Shown here piece after piece: positions 41,586 through 50,076 of a stretch of 64,000 nt of DNA (positions are counted from its first letter, which is position 1; every line of letters starts with the position of its first letter). The position numbers and the translations under genes are program-made. The DNA is from Christensenella minuta (GTDB taxonomy: Bacteria > Bacillota > Clostridia > Christensenellales > Christensenellaceae): the NCBI RefSeq assembly GCF_003628755.1, contig NZ_CP029256.1, positions 1,011,585 through 1,075,584 of the forward strand, in the 5' to 3' direction. Below the pieces are notes generated by a model. It was not told the origin of the DNA and did no database searches. It saw only the letters and a list, made by a program, of their open reading frames with translations.

Positions 41586-44549
41586 ATGCGTAAACGGATC
41601 AAGGACAAGTCTATTTTACATAAATTTATGATCCCCATTTTGGCGATCATGTTGGCGCAGACTGTCCTTTTCGCATGCATTTTTTTATTCAGCGGCACGG
41701 TAAGCCGCCTGAATGACAACTCCTTCGATATCCTGGCGGAACGTACGCAGAGCCGGAAAAATTATTTGCAGAACGAAATGGTACAGAAATGGTCCGCCCT
41801 GGCGCCTTCCGAGACTGCCATAAACGCAGCCGTGGAAGATCTTACGGCTTCCCGCAACCTTTCTGCCGGACAAATCGACCAGGAGGCTGGGACAGCCATT
41901 TTAAGCGCCGTTTCTGACGACCTGATTTCCTTGCTGCGTCAAAATACCGTAACGGAGGCTTTTCTCATTCTGAACGGTACCGGAAACAGCGAAACAAAGC
42001 TGGGGCTTTATCTGCGGGACCTTGACCCGTCAACGAATTCTGACGATAACTCTGACCTCCAGATTGAACGCGCCCCCTCTTCCGTGACGAAAAAGCTCGG
42101 CATTTCGCTTTCCAGCACATGGTCTTCCTATTTCGAGCTTCCTGCCGCAGACGAAAACAGTAAATTTTATTACCGGCCATTGGATGCCGCAGACGATTAT
42201 CCGGATGCCCTCAGCACCGACCTGGGTTACTGGAGCCATCCATTTTCAATCTCTCCGGATTCCGGCAGTTTGATCGTAACCTATACGATCCCCCTGCGCG
42301 CTTCAGACGGCACGGTATACGGCGTTCTTGGAACAGGCATTACAACGGATTACCTGGCAAGTACGCTTCCTTATAGCGAGATCGATATCAATAAAAAAGG
42401 TTCTTACCTGCTGGGTATCCGTGAAGACGAGTCAAACGATCTGACGACAGTCGTGACCAGCGGTCCAATGGCAAAAATGTATATCGGAACGGGCAGCGCT
42501 TCCCTGATTCCCTATGCCTCTTACGATAATATATATACCCTGGAGAAAAACGACCGGGTAACAGAAGACGTATATGTGAACACACAGCCGCTCAGGCTAT
42601 ATAACACAAACACTCCTTTCGAGAACGAGCAATGGGTCTTGTCCGGCATCATCGAAAGCAGGTACCTGCTCGATTCCTCTTACCACGTCATGCTTATGGT
42701 TTTGATTTCATTTGTGATTTCGATCGTCTTCGGCATCATTTCCGCAATTATCATCGGCAGGATACTTACGACGCCGATTGCCGCGCTCGGCCATACGCTT
42801 CGTTCCAGCACTGCGGAGACACCGCTTCATTTTCCCAAAACACATATTACGGAAATTGACAGCCTGGCCGACGCCGTGCAAATTTTAAACCGCGACGTAG
42901 AGCGCACGGCTTCCCGTTTCTCGCAAATTATTCAAGCTGCGGATATTTCCATGGGCGCTTATGAATATAACCCGGTTACAAACCAGGTGCTTATCAGCGG
43001 TAAGTTCCTGTCCCTGTTTGGCCTCCCCGAGCGCACGCATATGTCGAGCGAGGAATTTTCCGCCCAGCTGGAGCGCTTTTCTGCAACCCGGGAGGAAAGC
43101 CCTGACCGGGATACCTATATTTATAAAGTCCCATCCAGGGAGAGCGGAATACGATGGCTGCGTCTGAGGCTGATCGGCGGGGACAAACCGTATATGGGTG
43201 TTCTTTCCGATGTGACGCGTGAAATCCTTGAAAAACGAAAAATTGAATATGAGCGCGATTATGATGCGCTGACGAATCTTCTTAACCGCCGGGCATTCCA
43301 CGCCGCCATGAAGGCAGCCTTCAGCCATCCTGAAAAGCTTAAGACCGCCGCTTTCATGATGTGGGACCTTGACAACCTGAAATATATCAACGATACTTAC
43401 GGACACGATTATGGCGACGAATATATCCGCAGCACGGCAAATGTACTGAAGCATTTTATTCCCTACAACAACGCTATTGTTTCGCGCATATCGGGCGATG
43501 AATTTTACGTATTCCTGTATGGATACGACGATAAGGAGTCGGCCATGAATATTATCCGGGCCATCAAGGCGGAAATGGACGCCTCCCCCTTCCAGCTCAC
43601 CCAAACAAAACAAACGCGGCTGCGCGCGTCCGCAGGCATCGCATGGTATCCCGACGACGCTATGAATTATTTCGATTTGATTAAATATGCGGATTTTGCA
43701 ATGTATACCGTCAAAAATACGGAAAAGGGGCAGGTTGCCGAATTCGACAGCAAGCTTTATCATCGCGATTCCTTCCTGCTGCACAGCAAGGAAGAACTAA
43801 ACAAGCTGATCGAGGATGAGTCCGTCCATTATGTATTCCAGCCTATTGTGGACGCGCATACGGGAGATATTTTCGCATATGAAGCACTTATGCGGCCGGT
43901 TTCTCTTCATCTGACCACGCCCGCCGACGTCCTGCGCATTGCGGAAACGCAATCCCGGCTGCGGCAGATCGAGCGGTTGACGCTGTTTAAATCAGTGAGA
44001 ACTTTTCTGCAATATCCCGAAGCTGCGGCAGACCACAAATTATTTATCAACACTCTGCCCGGCCAGATGATCTCCGGGCGCGACGCGCATGAATTTGAAT
44101 ACGAATTCCGGGGTATCCTGGATCACCTTGTATTTGAATTTATGGAGACAGAAAAGCTGGATAGTGAATTCACCCGGGATAAATTGGATTATTATACGAA
44201 ATGGAATTGCCAGATTGCCATTGACGATTATGGAACGGGCTACAATAACGATGCAATCCTCCTGCGCCTGCATCCCGATTATGTCAAAATTGATATGTCT
44301 ATCGTGCGTAATATCGATACCGACCAAAACCGGCAGCTTATGCTCCAGAACTTATTGTCATACCTGAAATACCAGCAGATCAAGGTAATTGCCGAGGGTG
44401 TGGAGACATTTGCGGAGATGGAAACGCTGATTTCGTATGGCATCGATTACCTTCAGGGCTATTATACCGGAATGCCCGAAATAACACCTGCCACCACCAG
44501 CATCCGGGCCGATGAGATACGTTCCTGCCACACCCGGCCGGGGATATAA
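41586..44549 (+). CDS. Cache-HAMP-PAS-GGDEF-EAL c-di-GMP signalling protein
   Basis: Membrane receptor of 987 residues. Membrane helix 1 is at about 13-36, an extracellular dCache-like sensor at 40-360, helix 2 at 367-391, a HAMP-like segment to about 445, a PAS domain at about 446-545, the GGDEF domain at 550-720 with SGDEF at 636-640, and the EAL domain at 735-970 with EALMR at 766-770. Metal-site residues in the cyclase (DLDNLKYIND) and phosphodiesterase (DDYGTGY, KIDMS, IAEGVE) are intact, so both activities are possible. The RxxD inhibitory site before SGDEF is missing. It follows the solute-binding lipoprotein in one operon. Confidence 0.92.
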   Translation: MRKRIKDKSILHKFMIPILAIMLAQTVLFACIFLFSGTVSRLNDNSFDILAERTQSRKNYLQNEMVQKWSALAPSETAINAAVEDLTASRNLSAGQIDQEAGTAILSAVSDDLISLLRQNTVTEAFLILNGTGNSETKLGLYLRDLDPSTNSDDNSDLQIERAPSSVTKKLGISLSSTWSSYFELPAADENSKFYYRPLDAADDYPDALSTDLGYWSHPFSISPDSGSLIVTYTIPLRASDGTVYGVLGTGITTDYLASTLPYSEIDINKKGSYLLGIREDESNDLTTVVTSGPMAKMYIGTGSASLIPYASYDNIYTLEKNDRVTEDVYVNTQPLRLYNTNTPFENEQWVLSGIIESRYLLDSSYHVMLMVLISFVISIVFGIISAIIIGRILTTPIAALGHTLRSSTAETPLHFPKTHITEIDSLADAVQILNRDVERTASRFSQIIQAADISMGAYEYNPVTNQVLISGKFLSLFGLPERTHMSSEEFSAQLERFSATREESPDRDTYIYKVPSRESGIRWLRLRLIGGDKPYMGVLSDVTREILEKRKIEYERDYDALTNLLNRRAFHAAMKAAFSHPEKLKTAAFMMWDLDNLKYINDTYGHDYGDEYIRSTANVLKHFIPYNNAIVSRISGDEFYVFLYGYDDKESAMNIIRAIKAEMDASPFQLTQTKQTRLRASAGIAWYPDDAMNYFDLIKYADFAMYTVKNTEKGQVAEFDSKLYHRDSFLLHSKEELNKLIEDESVHYVFQPIVDAHTGDIFAYEALMRPVSLHLTTPADVLRIAETQSRLRQIERLTLFKSVRTFLQYPEAAADHKLFINTLPGQMISGRDAHEFEYEFRGILDHLVFEFMETEKLDSEFTRDKLDYYTKWNCQIAIDDYGTGYNNDAILLRLHPDYVKIDMSIVRNIDTDQNRQLMLQNLLSYLKYQQIKVIAEGVETFAEMETLISYGIDYLQGYYTGMPEITPATTSIRADEIRSCHTRPGI

Positions 44550-44834
44550 GCTGATTACAGATTCTCACCACAGGATTATGCCAACCGGAAAAATTCTATT
44601 TCCCGGCGAGCTTTTCCCGGGTATGCAATCAGGTGCTGCACTTACACCTGCCCCAAATGAAGCAAATTTAATTTTTTTGGCAGTCCCGCCCAAAACGCCT
44701 TCATAAGGCGTTTTTTGTCATTTTTTATCTTTTATGTTTTGTCACGATAATATTAAAATCCAGCGTCCGGCGTTTCTTTTGAAAAACAGCTGGTTAGAAA
44801 GAACGAACCAGAAATAAACAGGAGGAATAAAAAA
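44550..44834 (+). other. Gap after the c-di-GMP gene, with terminator
   Basis: A terminator lies at 44691-44717 (stem AAAACGCCTT/AAGGCGTTTT plus T-run). The first 140 nt hold a few short dyads (CCCGGCGAG / CCCGGG) but no gene. After the terminator is the leader of the ferritin-like gene with an AGGAGG site at 44819-44824. Confidence 0.7.
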
Positions 44835-46088
44835 ATGATGAACCCTTTTAAAGAAAAACCAATGGCTATGGAAGAAGGCTTTTTAAGCTGGAAAGAGCTT
44901 TATCCAAAGCCGTATTCTAAAAACGAGGCCGATCCCTACACAAAATGCCGCGTGATCCTGATGAATGGGATCGAAACGGAAGCCGTTATGTTTGGCCATC
45001 AATTCCACCGGAATTGCTCAGACAATGAGCTTCGCCGTGAAATCGCAGCCTGCCGCCGGCAGGAACAAATGCAACAGAAAACTATTAACTGGCTGTCGCC
45101 CGGCGATGAAACGCAGCTCGAGACGACAATCGGCTATGAACATGTAGCGGTAGACCTCACGGCATGGCTTGCCCAGCATGAACCGGATGAATATGTGAAG
45201 CAGTGTATGGATTTTGCACTCCTGGAGGATTTTGACCACCTTTACCGCTATTCAAACCTGCTCGATATGGATATGAATATTCCGGCGCACAAGCTGGTAA
45301 AGGGATATGTGGACATTACGCCCGGCCGCCCTACCATTGCGCACCACCGTCATCCCTTTGAAGCGGTTAAGCGCTTTGCCGATTTCAAGACAGCGGACGA
45401 CCGTACAAAATTGAATACGCTGATTATTACGGCGGGTGAGCAACAGACAATGAATTTTTATATGAATATCGGCAACACTTATCCCAACGATCCGGGACGC
45501 AAATTGTATCTTGAAATCGGCATGGTGGAGGAACAGCACGTTACACAGTACGGCGGCCTGATGGATCCGAACTGTACATGGCTCGAAAACCTCCTGCTGC
45601 ATGAATATACGGAATGCTACCTTTATTACTCATTTTATGAGGATGAAACGGACAGGAATATCAAAGCAATCTGGGAGCGCCATCTGATGCAGGAAATTTC
45701 GCATCTGCACAAGGCGGCGGAGCTGCTGCAAAAATATGAAGGCAAGGAATGGCAGCAGGTACTGAACTCCGGCGAGTTCCCGGAATTGCTGAAGTTCCAC
45801 GACACCAAAGACTATGTGCGCAACGTGCTTGCCAACCAAATCGAGCTCACTGCAGACAAGGAAGAATTTGCCGACATACACGACCTGCCCGAAGGCCATG
45901 AATTTTTTACCTATCAGGACTGGGTGAACGGTTCCAGCATCCGCGATGTGCAAAGTCATGTTGTGATTGCCGACCATCAGAAAAACAATAAAAAGGGCGA
46001 GGATTACCGGGATGAAGAACGGGAAAATCCGGTTTCCGAGCTTAGAAACCGTAAAAAAGACAACACAACCATAGGAAGGACACAGTAA
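44835..46088 (+). CDS. Ferritin-like diiron-fold protein of unknown function
   Basis: Cytoplasmic protein of 417 residues, not assigned to a named family. A central helical region has ferritin-type Glu/His patterns: QCMDFALLEDFDHLYRYSN near residues 115-133, LYLEIGMVEEQHVTQYGG near 212-229, LLHEYTECYLYYSFYEDETD near 239-258 and LMQEISHLHKAAELL near 266-280. The E...ExxH spacing suits a two-metal four-helix bundle. The C-terminus is hydrophilic and charged (about 370-417). There is no signal peptide. It stands alone after a terminator. Oxidative-stress or metal handling is a guess from the fold. Confidence 0.75.
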   Translation: MMNPFKEKPMAMEEGFLSWKELYPKPYSKNEADPYTKCRVILMNGIETEAVMFGHQFHRNCSDNELRREIAACRRQEQMQQKTINWLSPGDETQLETTIGYEHVAVDLTAWLAQHEPDEYVKQCMDFALLEDFDHLYRYSNLLDMDMNIPAHKLVKGYVDITPGRPTIAHHRHPFEAVKRFADFKTADDRTKLNTLIITAGEQQTMNFYMNIGNTYPNDPGRKLYLEIGMVEEQHVTQYGGLMDPNCTWLENLLLHEYTECYLYYSFYEDETDRNIKAIWERHLMQEISHLHKAAELLQKYEGKEWQQVLNSGEFPELLKFHDTKDYVRNVLANQIELTADKEEFADIHDLPEGHEFFTYQDWVNGSSIRDVQSHVVIADHQKNNKKGEDYRDEERENPVSELRNRKKDNTTIGRTQ

Positions 46089-46123
46089 TACGGTAAACTC
46101 GTTCATATATATTACTCTCTTTG

Positions 46124-46158
46124 AAGGCAAAAAGCGGCTTGATCGCCGCTTTTTGCTT
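46124..46158. terminator. Bidirectional terminator, end of the cobalamin operon
   Basis: Stem GCAAAAAGCGGC/GCCGCTTTTTGC with a TTGATC loop, between the plus-strand ferritin-like gene and the minus-strand ECF S component. Confidence 0.85.
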
Positions 46159-46191
46159 GTTACTCTTCCACGCATCCCCCGTTGAAACGTC

Positions 46192-46878
46192 TCATGCCCG
46201 CAAGCCAAATTTCGTCTTGATGCGCTTGAGTTTCTTGCCCCATGGCGCAAGGATCAGAATCAGAAAAAACACTGTGGAAATGCAGTGCGATAGGTTGAAC
46301 GGGGCGCCCGCAAGGTAGGCGGCAAGCGCTCCCTGCCATGTGATAGGCGTAACAAAGCCTACGATGTACCACGAATCCATAATGAACCCAAACAAAAAAG
46401 CCGACACTGCACCGTATATGTAAACCGTGGAATTTTTTTTGAAAAATCCCTTTTCCTGCAGCAGGCCCGCAAAGAAGCCGACTATTCCCCACGCATACAT
46501 CTGCCAGGGCGTCCATGCTCCCTGTCCGAAAAACAGATTGGACGCAAGGGCCGCAAGTACGCCTGTCAGAAAGCCGCTTTGCCGTCCGAAGCATACTGCA
46601 GCTACGATGACGATCGCAGAGACAGGCGTGAAATTCGGAAAAGGCGCAAATACAATACGTCCCACAGCGGCAACCGCCGCCAGCACGGCGACAGGCATCA
46701 TGTCTCTTGGGCGCGGTTTTGCCATCTCGTAACGCAGAAAAAACGGCAGCAGCGCGCATCCCGCTACTAAAATACTCAGCAGAGCCGCGTGGTCCGCCCC
46801 CAAGAGGGCGCATAAAAGCAGGACTGCCGGTACGGCAGCCATAGAGACCGGTTCTATCCATTTGAGCGCATTATACAT
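46192..46878 (-). CDS. ECF transporter S component (putative cobalamin)
   Basis: Membrane substrate-binding subunit of 228 residues with about six helices, as in ECF S components. Features include NFTPVSAIVIVAAVCFGRQSG near residues 78-98, typical of the L1 region, and GQGAWTPWQMYAWG, a motif shared by several vitamin S components. The start is ambiguous; ATG 46878 is used, although one four codons upstream is possible, overlapping the ATPase end. The cobalamin riboswitch at the head of this operon assigns its ligand as a corrinoid. It is the final gene, followed by a terminator. Confidence 0.82.
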   Translation of the reverse strand: MYNALKWIEPVSMAAVPAVLLLCALLGADHAALLSILVAGCALLPFFLRYEMAKPRPRDMMPVAVLAAVAAVGRIVFAPFPNFTPVSAIVIVAAVCFGRQSGFLTGVLAALASNLFFGQGAWTPWQMYAWGIVGFFAGLLQEKGFFKKNSTVYIYGAVSAFLFGFIMDSWYIVGFVTPITWQGALAAYLAGAPFNLSHCISTVFFLILILAPWGKKLKRIKTKFGLRA

Positions 46879-48475
46879 AGCGCAGCACATCCTTCAGGAT
46901 CACACAATCCGGAACGATCCCCCGCGTTATCCGATTGAGGGCCGTCGTATAAAAATTATTTCCAAGGAAAAACGCTTTTCCTTCGTCTGTGCAGACTATC
47001 TCTCCGCCAAACAACAGGGAACACCTGTCCGCATATGAGGCGGCAAATTCCAGATCATGCGTTACGAGGATAACAGCCGCGCCATCCATTGCTATTTTTT
47101 TCAAGATATCCGCCAGCTCTTTTTTTGCGAATGCGTCGATTCCTTTAGTCGGCTCATCTAAAAGCAGCATATTCGGTTTTAAAAGCAGCAGCTTTGCAAT
47201 CGCCGCTTTCTGCATTTCTCCGCCGCTCAAATCGTAGGGATGCTTATCCAGCAGGCATTTCAGCCCGAAAATTTGTGCAATGTTTTCTACGTCCCGCCCT
47301 GTATACGCAAAGGCCTGTGCATTTTCCAACAGGTCGGCACGCAATGTATCGCATGCGAACATCATTTTCGGATTCTGCATAAGCAGCCCGGGCTTCACTC
47401 CACCCGCAAGCCAAACCCGCCCCCTCGCGGGTTTTAACAAGCCAGCAAGCATGCAAAGCAGCGTGCTTTTCCCGCTCCCGTTTCCGCCCGTAATGCAATG
47501 TATTTCCCTCCGCCTGATTTCTATGCCCAGGCCTTTCAATACAAAATCATCTTTTTTATCATACCGGAACCATATATCCTGCGCCGCAGCCATTACCGGT
47601 CCCGAAAGTTCCTCCCGCCTTTGCGGAGACACAGCCCGCAATTTTTCTTTCCGCGACTCCAGAAAAGCCCTTCCCTCCTTCACGCTAAGAGGGAAACCGT
47701 CCGCACCGCCCCACATTTCCGCAAGGCGCGCCGCCATAGGCAAAGCCGGAATAAACGTTTCCTCCCGCTCATTCATGCACCACCGGGCAAATTCCTTTGG
47801 ACTTCCAAAAAATCCATTTTTCCCACCGCGCAGATAAAGTGCGTTATCTGCCAGGGGCAATGCGTCATCCAGCCTATGTTCAGACAGTATAACGGTTTTT
47901 CCCAGTTCTTCGTTGACACGTTTGACGGCTTGTAAAAATTCTTTTGCCGCAATCGGATCCAGTTGAGCGGTTGGTTCGTCTAATATGATGATATCCGGCT
48001 GCATCGCCATTACCGCTGCCAGATTAAGGATTTGCTTCTGGCCACCCGACAACTCGTATACACTTTTTTCAAACCATGAGGCAATCCCAAAAAAATGCGC
48101 GGTCTCCGCGACGCGTCTGCGAATTACGCCTGTTGGCACGCCTAAATTTTCCAGTCCGAACGCCAATTCATGCCACACTGTATCCGTTACAATCTGGTTT
48201 TCCGGATCTTGCATCACAAAACCAATCATTGCCGCCGACTCAACCAGGGGAATATTGCCCGGTACGAGGTCCCCGATCAAAATGCGGCCCGTGTTTTCCC
48301 CATGGGGTGCGACCTCTTTTTTCAGGCAGCGCAGAAGCGTTGTTTTCCCGCTTCCAGACCGCCCACAAATCAGCAGAAAGGAGCCTTGTTCCACAGAAAA
48401 GCTAAGTTCCTTCAGGGCATATCTTTCCGTCCCAGGATAGCGAAAAGAAAATTTTTCTACCACGATCTTTTCCAT
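46871..48475 (-). CDS. ecfA: ECF transporter ATPase, fused EcfA1-EcfA2
   Basis: Two ABC ATPase domains in one chain of 534 residues from ATG 48475. Domain 1 has Walker A GRSGSGKTT near residues 36-44, the signature LSGGQKQ and Walker B IIILDEPTAQLDP. Domain 2 has Walker A GGNGSGKST near 318-326, LSGGEMQKAAIA and LLLDEPTKGID. Most Firmicutes ECF systems use two separate ATPases; a fused form is typical of dedicated, operon-coded (group I) vitamin importers. The gene overlaps ecfT by 19 nt. Confidence 0.92.
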   Translation of the reverse strand: MEKIVVEKFSFRYPGTERYALKELSFSVEQGSFLLICGRSGSGKTTLLRCLKKEVAPHGENTGRILIGDLVPGNIPLVESAAMIGFVMQDPENQIVTDTVWHELAFGLENLGVPTGVIRRRVAETAHFFGIASWFEKSVYELSGGQKQILNLAAVMAMQPDIIILDEPTAQLDPIAAKEFLQAVKRVNEELGKTVILSEHRLDDALPLADNALYLRGGKNGFFGSPKEFARWCMNEREETFIPALPMAARLAEMWGGADGFPLSVKEGRAFLESRKEKLRAVSPQRREELSGPVMAAAQDIWFRYDKKDDFVLKGLGIEIRRREIHCITGGNGSGKSTLLCMLAGLLKPARGRVWLAGGVKPGLLMQNPKMMFACDTLRADLLENAQAFAYTGRDVENIAQIFGLKCLLDKHPYDLSGGEMQKAAIAKLLLLKPNMLLLDEPTKGIDAFAKKELADILKKIAMDGAAVILVTHDLEFAASYADRCSLLFGGEIVCTDEGKAFFLGNNFYTTALNRITRGIVPDCVILKDVLRYV

Positions 48476-49320
48476 GCGAGCCGTTCCCTCCCTTCCAGAA
48501 GCAGTGGATAAAAAAGCAGGATTGCATAGGGAATATACGCCCATATATTCCCTTCGAGATTTTTTAAACAGGGATAGTACATAAACTTTCCGCCAAACAG
48601 AACGATACAGACGACGCTCAACGAGGCCAGGATGCCCACGGCAGCCAATGAAAAAATATCATGCCTGCCCATCCTGAAAATGGAAAATGCGGTGCGTTTA
48701 CGGGCACCATAGCCGCGCGCGCGCATGGAATCCGCTGTTTCTATACTGTCTTCCATGCCCCATCCCATCAGCACCGATGCGCTGCGTACACCGTTTTTGA
48801 ACCGCTGCTTTTTCTTTCTGCGGCCGCTTACCAGCCCTTCCTGCGCATTCATGATGCATCGCGCCCGGTAGGCGGTTTGGGGAATCAGTTTCAGGGTCAT
48901 GGATACCATCAGTGCCGTCGCAGGTAATATTTTCCCAAACAGATAGAGAAATTTGTCGTTGGTCATAAGCACGGCATAACAGGAAAACCAAATAAATACA
49001 TTGAGCAGCATAAGGCCTGCGCACAAACCATAAGCAAACGCTTCCAGCGTGACAGGCTCTCCTGCCAGATAAAACAATACGGTAAGCCCGCGATGATTAA
49101 AAAGCGGATTTAACACCGCAATGACCGCAAACATAACCAGCGCAAATTTAAGCGAAGAAAAGTATTTACGCGCTCCATTCAGATAGACCGCATAAATACT
49201 TCCCGCTGCAAAGGAAATCAAAAGGTAGACTGGCTGCATGCTCAGCATCGTACATGCCAGGGCCGCCGCCAAATACAGAAAAACTACGCTTGGATGGTAA
49301 ACCGTAAAAATATGCCGCAT
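48457..49320 (-). CDS. ecfT: ECF transporter transmembrane T component
   Basis: Membrane coupling subunit of 287 residues with four to six helices. The cytoplasmic coupling helices carry the T-component signature ADSMRARGYG near residues 196-205, with its Ala-Arg-Gly motif. An earlier coupling segment lies near LKLIPQTAYRARCIMNAQEG. It follows the DUF4430 lipoprotein by 3 nt and overlaps the ATPase gene, so the whole importer is translated as a unit. Confidence 0.9.
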   Translation of the reverse strand: MRHIFTVYHPSVVFLYLAAALACTMLSMQPVYLLISFAAGSIYAVYLNGARKYFSSLKFALVMFAVIAVLNPLFNHRGLTVLFYLAGEPVTLEAFAYGLCAGLMLLNVFIWFSCYAVLMTNDKFLYLFGKILPATALMVSMTLKLIPQTAYRARCIMNAQEGLVSGRRKKKQRFKNGVRSASVLMGWGMEDSIETADSMRARGYGARKRTAFSIFRMGRHDIFSLAAVGILASLSVVCIVLFGGKFMYYPCLKNLEGNIWAYIPYAILLFYPLLLEGRERLAWKRSW

Positions 49321-49323
49321 GCG

Positions 49324-50049
49324 TTACGCCCCGATATCCGCCCCCATATTGCAGGTATACCGCCACCTGATGCTGTCGCCGTCCGAAAGTGTGTATTTGG
49401 TGCATCCAACACCCGGGTAATCCCCATTAACGCTATACATCCATCCGCTCTGGGGACCGCAATCTCCTTCACTGATCGAGTTTATGGATGAAATATAGCT
49501 CTTGCCGCTGAAAGTCACTCCTGTCGCCCTAAGTGCATCGTATACGGTAGCGCCCGGATCAAGCGTTACCGTTTTGCCCCCGAGAATCGTCCCACCTGAG
49601 GAAACCGCATTTGCAAGGTCTGGCTCCACATCCAGCGCCGCCTTGCAGTCAATGGCGATCGTACATGTAATCGTCTCTGGCTGCTGCGGTGCGAATTCCG
49701 GTGTACCGGCCTGTTCGGGCGTACTGGCGGCGGCGCCATCCGTTCCGTCCGGTGTGCCGCTCTCCGGCTCTTTAACTGCTGAGGTCCCGGTATTTTTTCC
49801 CTTTGCTGAAGAAGCGCCTATACCGGTTCCGCCAGCCGCCGGCCCGCTTTCCTCCGCAGGCGGTGGCAGCGCTGCGGAGGGCGATGGACTTACAACCGCA
49901 CTTTCAGGGACGGATGGCCGTCCCGTTTGCTCTACCGTTGCTTCCGGCGCCAGCCCGGAAGCCTGAGCCTGCTGCTCCGCCGGTGCGCAGCCCGCCAGCA
50001 TCCCGATGCACAGCAGGCCGGCCAGCAATATACTCCAAAATTTTTTCAT
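49324..50049 (-). CDS. DUF4430 lipoprotein, putative cobalamin relay
   Basis: Secreted lipoprotein of 241 residues. The signal peptide (MKKFWSILLAGLLCIGM) ends in lipobox LAGC. A Pro/Ala/Ser/Thr-rich linker follows to about residue 120. The C-terminal DUF4430 domain (about 122-241) has the typical CGPQSGWMYSVNGDYPGVGC segment and several Cys that may form disulfides. DUF4430 corresponds to the C-terminal beta domain of transcobalamin/intrinsic factor. Its location between the wall-anchored capture protein and EcfT suggests it passes cobalamin to the importer. Confidence 0.88.
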   Translation of the reverse strand: MKKFWSILLAGLLCIGMLAGCAPAEQQAQASGLAPEATVEQTGRPSVPESAVVSPSPSAALPPPAEESGPAAGGTGIGASSAKGKNTGTSAVKEPESGTPDGTDGAAASTPEQAGTPEFAPQQPETITCTIAIDCKAALDVEPDLANAVSSGGTILGGKTVTLDPGATVYDALRATGVTFSGKSYISSINSISEGDCGPQSGWMYSVNGDYPGVGCTKYTLSDGDSIRWRYTCNMGADIGA

Positions 50050-50076
50050 AATTTTTCTTTTCCGCCTCTTTTCCTC

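Noticed and set aside
46160-46861. Second minus-strand frame inside the S component region
   Set aside because: It has a Cys/Gly/Arg-rich, non-membrane composition; the alternative frame gives a clear six-helix S component.
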